A stretch of DNA of 14,574 nucleotides from Bacteroidetes bacterium UBA3022. GTDB lineage: Bacteria > Bacteroidota > Bacteroidia > Chitinophagales > BACL12. The stretch lies in contig DDYY01000016.1 of assembly GCA_002346225.1 (NCBI GenBank), positions 1-14,574 of the forward strand, read 5' to 3'. The position numbers and the translations under genes are program-made. Shown here one piece after another: positions 1-9,005 of this stretch (positions are counted from its first letter, which is position 1; every line of letters begins with the position of its first letter). The notes beneath the pieces were generated by a model. The model was not told the origin of the DNA. It saw nothing but the letters and a program-made list of their open reading frames with translations, and made no database searches.

Positions 1-767
1 GCCGATGGTTCTGTAAAAGGAAAGTAACTGGGCCGCAAACGGATTTTGGTGTCAGCACCGAACAGCTCTCTGGATAAATAGAGTAAGGTTTGCTTCAAGT
101 CTGCGAAGCTTACCTTTTCATCAATATACAACAGTTCTACCTGATGGAATACACAATGGGCGCGGGCAGAAATGGTTTCATTGCGGTAGGTTCTACCCGG
201 AGCGATGATGCGTATGGGTGGCTCCTGGTTTTCCATTACCCTGATTTGCACATTGCTGGTATGGGTACGCAATAGAATATCGGGATTGGTCTGAATGTAA
301 AAGGTATCCTGCATATCTCTGGCAGGATGATTCTCCGGCATGGCCAGTGCTGTAAAATTGTGCCAGTCATCCTCCACCTCAGGACCTTCGGCCACCACGT
401 AGCCAATTCTTCCCATAATACCCGCAATTTCATCGCGGATAATCGTGATAGGGTGTCGGCCGCCGGCTCTGTTCACCGCTACCGGCAATGTCAGGTCAAC
501 AGTATATTTTTCCTCACTTCCTTTGCTGGAAAAGCCTGCGCTCAGGGTGTCAAATCTTTCCTGTGCCAGCGTTTTAAGCTCATTTACTTTTTGCCCGAAT
601 TCCTTTTTCTGCTCATTCGGGACTTCCTTTATGGCAGCAAACAGTTCCTTCAGGATATTCTTGCTACCCAGAAACCTGATTCTGAACTGCTCGAGTTCTT
701 CTGCGCTATTTACCACAGCTTCGGCAATTTCGGCCTTCGCTGCTGCCATCTTTTCGAAAACATCCAT
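1..767 (-). CDS. pheS: Phenylalanine--tRNA ligase alpha subunit (partial, N-terminal 255 residues)
   Basis: PheS is the catalytic subunit of the cytoplasmic (alpha-beta)2 enzyme that charges tRNA-Phe with phenylalanine. The minus-strand frame is open from the ATG at 767 to the window edge and encodes 255 complete codons; the family is usually about 330-345 residues, so the C-terminal quarter lies outside. Residues 1-90 are the helical tRNA-binding arm, with the conserved RFLG at 31-34. GGRHPI (102-107) is class II motif 1. LLRTHTSNVQIR (165-176) and IIAPGRTYRNE (187-197) followed by ARAHCVFHQVE (201-211) form motif 2 and the active-site region; the TISARAH wording is typical of Bacteroidota rather than of proteobacteria. 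The ATG at 767 (MDVFEKMAAAK) is the first start in frame and gives the expected family N-terminus; a second Met at residue 7 is possible. An intrinsic terminator lies only 13 bp upstream, so any dedicated promoter must be very close. No frameshift is seen. The gene is certain. Confidence 0.97.
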   Translation of the reverse strand, partial: MDVFEKMAAAKAEIAEAVVNSAEELEQFRIRFLGSKNILKELFAAIKEVPNEQKKEFGQKVNELKTLAQERFDTLSAGFSSKGSEEKYTVDLTLPVAVNRAGGRHPITIIRDEIAGIMGRIGYVVAEGPEVEDDWHNFTALAMPENHPARDMQDTFYIQTNPDILLRTHTSNVQIRVMENQEPPIRIIAPGRTYRNETISARAHCVFHQVELLYIDEKVSFADLKQTLLYLSRELFGADTKIRLRPSYFPFTEPS

Positions 768-780
768 ATGGGTCAAAATT

Positions 781-815
781 AAAAAGAAAAGGACAGCAAT
801 CGATGCTGTCCTTTT
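781..815 (-). terminator. Rho-independent terminator of the first metalloprotease gene
   Basis: The arms AAAAGGACAGCA (787-798) and TGCTGTCCTTTT (804-815) are perfectly complementary over 12 bp around a 5-nt loop. On the minus strand the hairpin is followed by CTTTTT, giving the classic stem plus U-tract. It lies 21 nt downstream of the protease stop codon at 836-838 and 13 bp before the pheS start codon. Confidence 0.88.
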
Positions 816-835
816 GCAACTGTTCAATAGGTCTA

Positions 836-2761
836 TCAGTTCACTACCAGTCTTTCTGTGTAGTGCGATTTTCCATCAAAAACATCAACCACGTAAATAC
901 CGGGGGTGAGGTTGCTTACATCAAATTGAATGAGGTTGTCTCCTTCTACGGTAAGCTCGTTCATGGTTAAGGCTGTCTGACCGATTACATTCATCACACT
1001 CACCTGTACATCCTGCTTAGGCAGTACGCTGTGGTATACCATAGATACCGCATCGCTAGCAGGGTTGGGATATAAGCCCATGATACCGTTTCTTAAGTCT
1101 TCATCCACAAACAGTTCAGAACCATCGGTGCGGAAACTGGTAGCACTCACTTCCACCAATAAATCATAGCAATCGGCGGGATCGTTGGCACCGGCCCATC
1201 CATACACATGCACCAATCTCCAGCCCCTGGTAGAAGTATTCCAGATAATCTGCTCATCGGAAGTTCCTGCGTTTTCAGACACATCTACGAATGTTCCTTT
1301 ATTATACAGCTCTACATCGTAATCCGCAGGAAGACTGCTGAGTGTAACACGGATATTCGTGGCCGGGTTGGAGGTTTTGAACTTGTACCAGTCATCGTCA
1401 CCGGAGGTGGCAATGAGCGCACTGTATACTTCACCTGCATTGATAGTAGGAGCTGAAGCACCACTGACGTCGTTGGGCTCACCAAAGTCGGTACAACCGC
1501 CACCGCCACCACCACCTGTGGTAGTGAATATCAAGGAAGTAGAATAGCCGCTGGTAGCGCCACCGGAACAAACAGTTTCTACCTGCCATTCATAATCTGT
1601 TCCGGCAGTTAAACCTGTATAGTTGATAGAAGTACCGGCAGTGCTGCCTGTAGTCCATGTGGGCGTACCCACTTCCCGATCGCGCACGTTATAGGAAACA
1701 GCTCCTGTTACAGCTGACCAGTTGAGAGAAGCACTGACATCGGTAATAGCAGTGGTTGTTCTTCCACCCGGTACATCACAGGTAGGTCCGCCACCACCGC
1801 CGCCGCATGCGGGAGAGCTCAGCAATTCTACCCTGGCACCACCTGGTGCAAATAGGGCCTGCATCCTGTCTTTTTGCCCCATGGTAAAGAGGTTCATACA
1901 GGCATCGTTGGTATAGTCCATATAATTCTGCACCATATCCAAAGAGCTGCAGGATACATGCGAAAGCGGACAAGAATAGTTAGGGTTATCAGACGCAGGT
2001 GTATCACCCACAAAATCGTCGAACCCACAAGGGCCATCGCCCCAGATATGGCGAAGATTTAACCAGTGGCCTACCTCATGGGTGGCAGTTCTTCCGAGAT
2101 CGAAGGGAGGAGTAGCCACTCCGGTGGTTCCGAAATAGAGATAGTCGCAAACAACACCATCGGTATTGGCCGGTCCGCCGGGGAATTGTGCATAGCCCAG
2201 CAATCCGCCACCCAGGTCGCATACCCAGATATTCAGGTATTCATCGCGTGGCCAGGCATCTTTGCCATCCTGAGAGTCAAATTTGACTTTGTCATCTGCT
2301 GAAAATGATGATCTGGATGTGGATGTTCTGGTAATACCGGTGGTTGGATTGCCGTCAGGGTCTACAGAAGCCAGACAGAATTCAATTTCGGTATCAGCAG
2401 CTACTCCTACAAAATCGGAGAGGGTGCTGCCGGCATCGGAATTGGTCCGTCTGAAATCTTCGTTCAAAACGTCAATCTGTGACAAAGCCTGAGCATCACT
2501 AATATTTTCCGTTGCATTGTTGTAAACCACGTGTACTACCACAGGAATGACCACAATATCGCGGGTGGAGCCGGCATGATTGGCAACATACTCCTGGGTA
2601 AAAGCTTCAATGTTCTGCATACGGGTAGCGAAAGACGGGTCTTCGGTGAGCAGTCTTTCATGCACATCCATAGTGCTGCAGTTGCGCACAGCCTCCTGTG
2701 CCATCAGCCCTGTTCCCAACAGGGATAATGCGATTACTAATAAGAGATTTTTTTTGAGCAT
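836..2761 (-). CDS. Secreted M43-type zinc metalloprotease with Fn3, PPC-like and T9SS sorting domains (copy 1)
   Basis: Predicted secreted endopeptidase of the cytophagalysin/pappalysin (M43) family, 641 aa, exported by Sec and then type IX secretion. Residues 1-21 are a signal peptide (KK, hydrophobic core, cleavage near LMAQ). The catalytic domain spans about 65-315. HEVGHWLNLRH (228-238) supplies three zinc-binding His and the catalytic Glu229; the Gly usual in HExxHxxGxxH is Asn here. NYMDY (279-283) is the Met-turn. A poly-Gly linker (319-325) leads to a fibronectin III domain (about 333-415). A second poly-Gly linker (416-422) leads to a pre-peptidase C-terminal (PPC)-like beta domain (about 423-540). 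The last about 80 residues are a T9SS type A sorting domain starting at LYPNPASD and ending GKSHYTERLVVN. The ATG at 2761 gives an immediate signal peptide and has an A/T-rich leader without Shine-Dalgarno. It lies in tandem with a close paralog upstream and has its own terminator. The substrate cannot be told from the sequence. Confidence 0.93.
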   Translation of the reverse strand: MLKKNLLLVIALSLLGTGLMAQEAVRNCSTMDVHERLLTEDPSFATRMQNIEAFTQEYVANHAGSTRDIVVIPVVVHVVYNNATENISDAQALSQIDVLNEDFRRTNSDAGSTLSDFVGVAADTEIEFCLASVDPDGNPTTGITRTSTSRSSFSADDKVKFDSQDGKDAWPRDEYLNIWVCDLGGGLLGYAQFPGGPANTDGVVCDYLYFGTTGVATPPFDLGRTATHEVGHWLNLRHIWGDGPCGFDDFVGDTPASDNPNYSCPLSHVSCSSLDMVQNYMDYTNDACMNLFTMGQKDRMQALFAPGGARVELLSSPACGGGGGGPTCDVPGGRTTTAITDVSASLNWSAVTGAVSYNVRDREVGTPTWTTGSTAGTSINYTGLTAGTDYEWQVETVCSGGATSGYSTSLIFTTTGGGGGGGCTDFGEPNDVSGASAPTINAGEVYSALIATSGDDDWYKFKTSNPATNIRVTLSSLPADYDVELYNKGTFVDVSENAGTSDEQIIWNTSTRGWRLVHVYGWAGANDPADCYDLLVEVSATSFRTDGSELFVDEDLRNGIMGLYPNPASDAVSMVYHSVLPKQDVQVSVMNVIGQTALTMNELTVEGDNLIQFDVSNLTPGIYVVDVFDGKSHYTERLVVN

Positions 2762-2991
2762 TTTAAATAATTAAGGGTTAACAATCAATGAGTTATATAT
2801 TATGTATGTGTTTCATAAATAGGTACTACTCAGGCAAAGGTTGATTGTAACAGGTAGGCCTAAGAAGGGGTTCAATCTTCTTCGGTTTCGATCGAATGCG
2901 GTTTACACGAGGCCGGCGTCTACTGACTGCAGATCACTATCAAAGAACAACATCCATCTCTATTTTACTGGAAAACGGACTTACCAAAGAT
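2762..2991. other. Gene-free spacer between the two protease copies
   Basis: 230 bp with no convincing coding frame. It must hold the promoter and leader of the downstream copy (start at 2761, minus), because the upstream copy ends in a terminator at 2992-3023. The 60 bp next to the start codon are strongly A/T-rich, as expected for a Bacteroidota leader. One exact match to the TAnnTTTG -7 pattern is present on the minus strand at 2985-2992, but it touches the terminator stem and has no TTG at the right distance, so I do not call it a promoter. Confidence 0.5.
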
Positions 2992-3023
2992 AAAAAAAAG
3001 GGCCGCAAATGCGACCCTTTTTT
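2992..3023 (-). terminator. Rho-independent terminator of the second metalloprotease gene
   Basis: The arms at 2994-3006 and 3011-3023 form a 13-bp stem around a 4-nt loop. The single non-Watson-Crick position (3003/3014) is a C-A mismatch in plus-strand RNA but a G-U wobble in minus-strand RNA, so the hairpin is intact only for minus transcription. A U-tract is provided by the A run at 2992-2999. It lies 20 nt after the stop codon of the gene ending at 3044. Confidence 0.88.
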
Positions 3024-3043
3024 AAAATTTAAGCGTAAAAACC

Positions 3044-4981
3044 TTATTCTACGATGAATTTTTCTGTATAATGTGACTTACCATTGGTAATGTCTACCAC
3101 ATAAATTCCGGAAGGCAGTGATTGCACATTGATAGGAATGAGGTTGTCTCCGCTGGTGACTTCGCTGCTCAGGTTCATCACCCTGTTACCCAGGATATCG
3201 AATACTGCCAGCTGAACATTCATATCTTCCTGCACACTGAAGTAGTTTACCGTTGCCAATTCTTTGGCAGGGTTAGGGAAAATACCCACAATAGCATTGC
3301 CCCAAACCTCATCGATCACCATTTCAGATCCATCTGTTCTCCAGCTGGTATTGCTTACCTCAACAATAAGGTCATAGCAATCGGCCGCATCGAATGCACC
3401 TGCCCAGCCATAAACATTCACATAACGGGTTCCGGAGCTGGTGGTGTTCCAGATAATGGTTTCATTGGCAGTGCCTGCATTTTCAGACGTACCTCTCACG
3501 CTGTTACCGCGGTATAACTTCATATCGTAATCGGCAGGCAGCGAGGTCATGCTTACTTTAATCCTGGTGTTGGGAGAAGTTGTCGTGAACTGGTACCAGT
3601 CAACATCCGAAGCACTGGAAATCTGTGCACTATAAGTAACACCGGTAGATATAGTAGTCGCTGTTCCTTTAGAGTTATTCGACTCACCGAAATCGGTGCA
3701 GCCGCCACCGCCGCCACCACCCAGGGTGGTAAAGTTGGTAGAGGTAGAATAACCACTGGTGGTGCCGCCGGAGCAAACACTTTCCACTTGCCATTCATAA
3801 GCGGTGCCTGCGGTTAAACCGGTGTAGTTGATGGAAGTACCAGTTGTACTGCCTGTGGTCCACGTAGGTGTTCCTACTTCGCGACCTCTTACATTATAAG
3901 AAGTAGCACCAGTTACTGAAGCCCAGTTCAAAGAAGCCTGACTTTCTGTAATACCTGTGGTGCTGCGTCCGCCGGGAACATCACAGGTAGGTCCGCCACC
4001 GCCGCCACCGGCGCAGGCTGTAGAAGATGTAAGGGACGCTCTGGCACCACCCGGAGAAAACAAAGCGTGCATCCTTGTTTTTTGCCCGTTGGTGAATATG
4101 TTCATACAAGCGTCATCGGTATAGTCCATATAGTTTTGGTACATGTCGCCATCAGGACCATTGGAGCAGGAAACACGGGTACCTGAAGGGCAACCATAGT
4201 TTTCGTCCGCCTGATTAGGAGTATCGGCAACCAGGTCAGAACCGGCACAAGAGGTTCCATCATCGCCCCAGATGTGGCGCAGGTTCAACCAGTGACCCAC
4301 TTCATGTGTGGCAGTTCTACCCAGATCAAAGGGAGCAGTTGCCGCACCTATCGTTCCGAAATATTGGTAATCACACACCACACCATCTGTGGATGCAGCG
4401 CCACCCGGGAACTGGGCATAACCCAACAGTCCGCCACCCAGATCGCACACCCATAGGTTGAGATAGCTGTCTCTGGGCCAAGCATCCTTTCCTCCCTGAG
4501 AAGTTTGCTTTACCTTATCATCAGTGGTAAAGGAAGTCTTAGTGGTAGAAGTTCTGGTAATACCGGTTGTGGGATTACCGCTGGGATCTACCGTAGCCAG
4601 ACAAAATTCTATTTCTGTATCAGCGGCTTCATCTAAAAACCAACTTGGTGTAGATGCAGCGTCTGCATTCAAACGGCGAAAATCTTCATTCAAGACGTCA
4701 ATCTGCGATAAGATTTGTGCGTCGCTGATGTTCTCTGTAGCGTTATTATACACCACATGAACCACTACGGGGATGGTGACCACAGACCGGGTTCCACCGG
4801 CACTGCCGGACACGTATTCCTGGGTGAAAGATTCAATAGCTTCCATCCTGGTAGCATAACCCGGATCTTCAGCCCTGAGGCGGGCGTCTACTTCCATGGT
4901 ACTGCAATTCCGCGCAGCATCCTGGGCGAACAAACCTGTGGCTAAGCAACACAGACCTGTCATTAGGTAATTCTTTACCAT
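3044..4981 (-). CDS. Secreted M43-type zinc metalloprotease with Fn3, PPC-like and T9SS sorting domains (copy 2)
   Basis: Tandem paralog of the protease encoded just downstream, 645 aa and with identical architecture. The signal peptide is about 1-20 (cleavage near LFAQ). The M43 catalytic domain is about 65-320, with HEVGHWLNLRH at 226-236 (His226, Glu227, His230, His236) and Met-turn NYMDY at 283-287. A Gly-rich linker (325-330) precedes a fibronectin III domain (about 338-420); a seven-Gly linker (421-427) precedes a PPC-like domain (about 428-543). A T9SS sorting domain (about 565-645) starts at FPNPAKE and ends GKSHYTEKFIVE. The two copies are nearly identical in long stretches of the catalytic and Fn3 domains but diverge in signal peptide, sorting domain and the loop between the zinc site and Met-turn, where this copy is several residues longer. 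The start ATG at 4981 follows an A/T-rich leader. Function as a secreted endopeptidase is inferred from motifs; a nutritional role is possible but not shown. Confidence 0.93.
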   Translation of the reverse strand: MVKNYLMTGLCCLATGLFAQDAARNCSTMEVDARLRAEDPGYATRMEAIESFTQEYVSGSAGGTRSVVTIPVVVHVVYNNATENISDAQILSQIDVLNEDFRRLNADAASTPSWFLDEAADTEIEFCLATVDPSGNPTTGITRTSTTKTSFTTDDKVKQTSQGGKDAWPRDSYLNLWVCDLGGGLLGYAQFPGGAASTDGVVCDYQYFGTIGAATAPFDLGRTATHEVGHWLNLRHIWGDDGTSCAGSDLVADTPNQADENYGCPSGTRVSCSNGPDGDMYQNYMDYTDDACMNIFTNGQKTRMHALFSPGGARASLTSSTACAGGGGGGPTCDVPGGRSTTGITESQASLNWASVTGATSYNVRGREVGTPTWTTGSTTGTSINYTGLTAGTAYEWQVESVCSGGTTSGYSTSTNFTTLGGGGGGGCTDFGESNNSKGTATTISTGVTYSAQISSASDVDWYQFTTTSPNTRIKVSMTSLPADYDMKLYRGNSVRGTSENAGTANETIIWNTTSSGTRYVNVYGWAGAFDAADCYDLIVEVSNTSWRTDGSEMVIDEVWGNAIVGIFPNPAKELATVNYFSVQEDMNVQLAVFDILGNRVMNLSSEVTSGDNLIPINVQSLPSGIYVVDITNGKSHYTEKFIVE

Positions 4982-5327
4982 TTTTGTTAATTGTTTTGAA
5001 GGTTAAACATTTACTATTCTGTGGTGTAACATAGGAGCATAATGGTTCTTGACGCATCCATCATGCAAATGGTTGTTTAAATGTAGAATTATTTCACAAC
5101 AGAAATAATAAATTATAAAAATGTGGATAAAAAATATTTTCCAAGGCTATCACAGGCGAGAAAAAAAAGGCAGTTTTTACTGAAAAAGAGGCTTATAAAT
5201 ATTGATTTTTAAGAAATATAAGACCCCAATAATTCCGTCACAAAATCGAAAAATATTGCAGTTTTCCTTCCTCTACCGACCAGCCCCCGCACGTTAATTC
5301 CGATAATAAAAACCAGCTCCATAACAT
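4982..5327. other. Divergent intergenic region between a protease gene and metH
   Basis: 346 bp without a supported gene. It must carry the promoters of the minus-strand protease (start 4981) and of metH (start 5328, plus). The middle (about 5090-5240) is very A/T-rich. I looked for a B12-box or the conserved cores of SAM riboswitches ahead of metH and saw none. No clean TTG / TAnnTTTG pair was found in either direction; the nearest is a 7-of-8 TACATTTA on the minus strand with a TTG too close to it. Confidence 0.5.
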
Positions 5328-8300
5328 TTGAAAACACAACCCGACTTGCAGAAAAACCTACCTGAAATAGAAAACTACCTGAAACAACATATCCTGGTGC
5401 TGGATGGCGCCATGGGAACGATGATCCAGCAGCTTTCTTTAACGGAAGCGGATTTTCGGGGAGACCACTTTCAGGCATGGAATTGCGATCTGAAAGGCAA
5501 CAACGACCTGCTTTGTCTGACACAGCCGGATGCCATACGCGATATACATCTTGCCTACCTGGAGGCAGGTGCCGATATTATTGAAACCAATACATTCAAT
5601 GCCAACCGCATCTCTCAGGCGGATTACCAAACAGAAGATTGGGCCTATGCAATAAACGTAGCCGCTGCCCGGCTTGCCAAGGAGGCAACAGCCCTTCAGA
5701 TGGGGCAAACGCCTCATCGGCCACGTTGGGTGGCAGGCGCCGTCGGTCCGACCAACAAAACCTTATCGCTATCTCCCGATGTAAACGATCCCGGTTTCCG
5801 GGCAACTGACTTCGATAGCCTTGCTGCCACTTACGAGGAGCAGGTTCGCGGTCTGATAGACGGAGGTTGCGACCTTCTTCTCATCGAGACCATCTTCGAT
5901 ACGCTCAATGCCAAAGCGGCTCTTTATGCCTGTATGCAAGTGATGGAAGAAAAAGGCATCGCGCTGCCCATCATGGTTTCGGGTACTATTACAGATGCCA
6001 GCGGCAGAACCCTGAGCGGACAGACTCTAGAAGCATTCCTCTACTCGATTGAACATGCGCCCATCATCAGCATTGGCCTCAATTGCGCTTTGGGCGCTAA
6101 ACAGCTCCTGCCCTATATAAAAGAATTATCCGGTAGCACGCATCATTTTGTAAGCGCCTACCCCAACGCCGGTTTACCCAATGCTTTTGGGGAATACGAT
6201 GAAGACCCTACCAGTAATGGAAATGATATCCGTAAATACCTGGAAGCAGGTGTATTAAATATAGTAGGCGGTTGCTGCGGTACTACGCCCGAACATATAC
6301 GGTACATTGCAGAGATGGTTCGGCAGTATTCACCCAGGGTACCTCCTGCACCTGATGTTACGCCCCGGTTTAGCGGACTGGAGCCACAGCGCATACTGCC
6401 CACCACCAACTTTGTTAATATCGGTGAGCGCACCAACGTAACCGGCTCCAGAAAATTCAAGCGACTTATCCTCAACGGTAACTATGAAGCAGCGCTGGAC
6501 ATAGCCCGGCAACAAGTGGAAAATGGGGCGCAGATGATTGACGTGAACATGGATGAAGGCATGCTCGATGCCAAGGAGGCTATGACCACTTTCCTTCGAC
6601 TGGCGATGGCAGAGCCGGATATTGCCCGCGTACCGGTGGTGGTCGATTCGAGCAAGTGGGAGGTGATACTGGAGGGACTGAAATGCCTGCAGGGTAAATC
6701 CATCGTCAATTCCATATCCTTAAAAGAGGGCCCGGAGGTCTTCCTGCACCAGGCCGGAATAGCCCGCAAAATGGGTGCCGCTGTTATTGTCATGGCATTT
6801 GATGAAGAGGGACAGGCAACTACCTATGAACGGAGAATTGCCATTTGCCAGCGCGCCTACGATCTGCTCACACAAAAAGCAGGATTTCCTGCGCACGATA
6901 TCATCTTCGATCCGAATATTCTCATAATTGCTACCGGAATTGAAGAACATAACAACTACGCGGTCGACTTTCTAAAGACCATCCAATGGATAAAAAGCAA
7001 CCTGCCGGGAGCACTGGTAAGCGGTGGCGTAAGCAATATATCGTTTTCGTTTCAGGGCAACGATGTGGTTCGGGAGGCCATGCATACGGCCTTCCTCTAC
7101 CATGCAATTGCAGCCGGTATGGACATGGGAATCGTCAATGCCGGAGTCATTGGCATATATGCCGACATTGAGCCGACCCTTCTTGAACACATAGAAGATG
7201 TCTTATTCAACAGGAGACCGGATGCAACCGAACGGCTTGTGGACTTTGCCAATCAAATGCGACCGGCCGACAGCACCGCCACTGCCAAAGAACAGGCCTG
7301 GCGCACCGAAGGTCTCGAACAGCGCCTGTTGTATGCGCTGGTACATGGTGTTACCGATTATATTGAGGTGGATGTGGCAGCTGCTCTTGAACAATATCCA
7401 ACGCCGCTCTCCATTATTGAAGGTCCGCTGATGGCAGGTATGAATGTGGTCGGCGACCTGTTTGGCAGCGGAAAAATGTTTCTTCCGCAGGTGGTAAAAA
7501 GTGCCCGCGTGATGAAAAAGGCTGTAGCCTATCTCGAACCCTTCATCCTGGAAAGCAATCGACTTACGAATACCTCCAGTGCCAAGGAAAAAGTACTGCT
7601 GGCTACGGTAAAAGGCGATGTGCACGATATCGGTAAAAACATTGTGGGTGTGGTACTGGCATGCAATAACTATGAAATTGTCGATTTGGCCGTAATGGTT
7701 CCGCTGGACAACATCCTGGAAGCTGCCGTAAAACACAATGTTGCCATAATTGGACTGAGCGGTCTTATTACGCCTTCGCTGGATGAAATGGTGAAAGTGG
7801 CTGCTGAGATGGAAGCGCGAGGTATGCGACTTCCCCTGCTCATAGGCGGTGCCACCACTTCAAGATTACATACGGCAGTTAAAATTGCAACAGAATACTC
7901 CGGACCGGTGATACATGTTGACGATGCCTCCAGAAGTGTAGGTGTTGTAAGCAAATTGCTAAGTACGGAAAGCCAAGCATATGCTGCTGCTATGGCGGAA
8001 GAATACCATGCCTTGCGCGCACAACATCTGGCAAGGCAAAAAGAAAAACAATTACTGCCGCTGGAGGAAGCCAGAGCCAATGCACTGCTCCTGAACTGGG
8101 AAGCTTATACGCCACCTATCCCTAAAAAAACAGGTATTCATTACTGGGGACCGGAACAACTGCCGGTAGCCATGCTCAAAGATTATATTGATTGGACACC
8201 GTTTTTCCAGACATGGGAGCTCGCCGGTAAATACCCGGCAATCTTGGAAGACGAAGTGGTGGGTGCGGCAGCAACGAAGCTTTTCCAGGATGCACAACAA

Positions 8301-9005
8301 ATGCTGCGTACCATCATCCGGAATAAATGGCTGGAGCCGCAGGCAGTTGTTGCCATCATGCCTGCTCATTCCGTAGGTGATGATATCCATACCACTGATG
8401 TACACGGGCAGCCGGTAGTATTTCATACCCTTCGGCAGCAGCAGTCAAAAGCAAAGGGACTGCCGAATTACGCATTGGCAGATTTCATTGCCCCTGCATC
8501 GAGTGGCAAGCAGGATTACATAGGCGGATTTGCTATAACAGCTGGAACCGGCATCGAAACTGAGCTTGCACGCATGGAAGCCGAACATGACGATTATTCA
8601 GCCATCCTCCTGAAAGCGCTTGCCGACCGATTGGCTGAAGCACTGGCAGAGTGGATGCACCAGAAAGTACGACGTGAAATCTGGGGATATGCCCCGGAAG
8701 AGCAACTCACCAATGAAGGACTGATAGCAGAAGCATATACCGGCATGCGACCGGCACCGGGGTATCCTGCCTGTCCCGATCATTCAGAAAAAACCACCCT
8801 TTTCGAATGGCTGGAAGCTACGGAACGAACAGGCATTACCCTGACAGAAAGCTATGCCATGTACCCTGCCTCCAGTGTGAGTGGCTGGTACTTCAGTCAC
8901 CCGGCATCTAAATATTTTGGTGTGGGAACAATCGGAGTCGATCAGCTGAGTGACCTCGCAGCTAGAAAAGGAGTCAGCATCGATAGCCTGCATTTTCTGC
9001 AATAA
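5328..9005 (+). CDS. metH: Cobalamin-dependent methionine synthase
   Basis: Cytoplasmic enzyme that transfers the methyl group of 5-methyltetrahydrofolate to homocysteine through methylcobalamin. At 1225 aa it has the full four-module length (E. coli MetH is 1227). The homocysteine module (about 15-335) contains LDGAMGTM (25-32) and zinc ligands Cys253 (GLNCALGA) and Cys316/Cys317 (GGCCGTTPEH). The pterin-binding module (about 360-625) starts at FVNIGERTNVTGSRKF. The B12 module has a helical cap (about 655-745) and GDVHDIGKN (763-771), with His766 the lower cobalt ligand. The C-terminal AdoMet-dependent reactivation domain (about 900-1225) contains RPAPGYPACPDH (1141-1152). The only in-frame start ahead of the LDGAMGT motif that gives the family N-terminus is TTG at 5328, since a stop codon lies two codons upstream; a second TTG at 5346 would also fit. 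No frameshift. The gene stands alone, and its stop codon touches that of the convergent neighbour. Confidence 0.98.
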   Translation: MKTQPDLQKNLPEIENYLKQHILVLDGAMGTMIQQLSLTEADFRGDHFQAWNCDLKGNNDLLCLTQPDAIRDIHLAYLEAGADIIETNTFNANRISQADYQTEDWAYAINVAAARLAKEATALQMGQTPHRPRWVAGAVGPTNKTLSLSPDVNDPGFRATDFDSLAATYEEQVRGLIDGGCDLLLIETIFDTLNAKAALYACMQVMEEKGIALPIMVSGTITDASGRTLSGQTLEAFLYSIEHAPIISIGLNCALGAKQLLPYIKELSGSTHHFVSAYPNAGLPNAFGEYDEDPTSNGNDIRKYLEAGVLNIVGGCCGTTPEHIRYIAEMVRQYSPRVPPAPDVTPRFSGLEPQRILPTTNFVNIGERTNVTGSRKFKRLILNGNYEAALDIARQQVENGAQMIDVNMDEGMLDAKEAMTTFLRLAMAEPDIARVPVVVDSSKWEVILEGLKCLQGKSIVNSISLKEGPEVFLHQAGIARKMGAAVIVMAFDEEGQATTYERRIAICQRAYDLLTQKAGFPAHDIIFDPNILIIATGIEEHNNYAVDFLKTIQWIKSNLPGALVSGGVSNISFSFQGNDVVREAMHTAFLYHAIAAGMDMGIVNAGVIGIYADIEPTLLEHIEDVLFNRRPDATERLVDFANQMRPADSTATAKEQAWRTEGLEQRLLYALVHGVTDYIEVDVAAALEQYPTPLSIIEGPLMAGMNVVGDLFGSGKMFLPQVVKSARVMKKAVAYLEPFILESNRLTNTSSAKEKVLLATVKGDVHDIGKNIVGVVLACNNYEIVDLAVMVPLDNILEAAVKHNVAIIGLSGLITPSLDEMVKVAAEMEARGMRLPLLIGGATTSRLHTAVKIATEYSGPVIHVDDASRSVGVVSKLLSTESQAYAAAMAEEYHALRAQHLARQKEKQLLPLEEARANALLLNWEAYTPPIPKKTGIHYWGPEQLPVAMLKDYIDWTPFFQTWELAGKYPAILEDEVVGAAATKLFQDAQQMLRTIIRNKWLEPQAVVAIMPAHSVGDDIHTTDVHGQPVVFHTLRQQQSKAKGLPNYALADFIAPASSGKQDYIGGFAITAGTGIETELARMEAEHDDYSAILLKALADRLAEALAEWMHQKVRREIWGYAPEEQLTNEGLIAEAYTGMRPAPGYPACPDHSEKTTLFEWLEATERTGITLTESYAMYPASSVSGWYFSHPASKYFGVGTIGVDQLSDLAARKGVSIDSLHFLQ

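Noticed and set aside
1312..1547. Pro- and Val-rich open frames opposite the protease genes.
   Set aside because: They are antisense readings of the poly-Gly linkers and Thr/Ser-rich domains; the minus-strand genes are complete and well supported.
2985..2992. Exact TAnnTTTG match (TATCTTTG, minus strand) as promoter of the first protease gene.
   Set aside because: It touches the upstream terminator stem, has no TTG at 19-21 nt and lies over 220 bp from the start codon.
4982..5327. Riboswitch (SAM or cobalamin) in front of metH.
   Set aside because: No B12-box-like GCCACTG and no SAM aptamer core visible; the only dyad (CTTATA ... TATAAG) is short and A/T-only.
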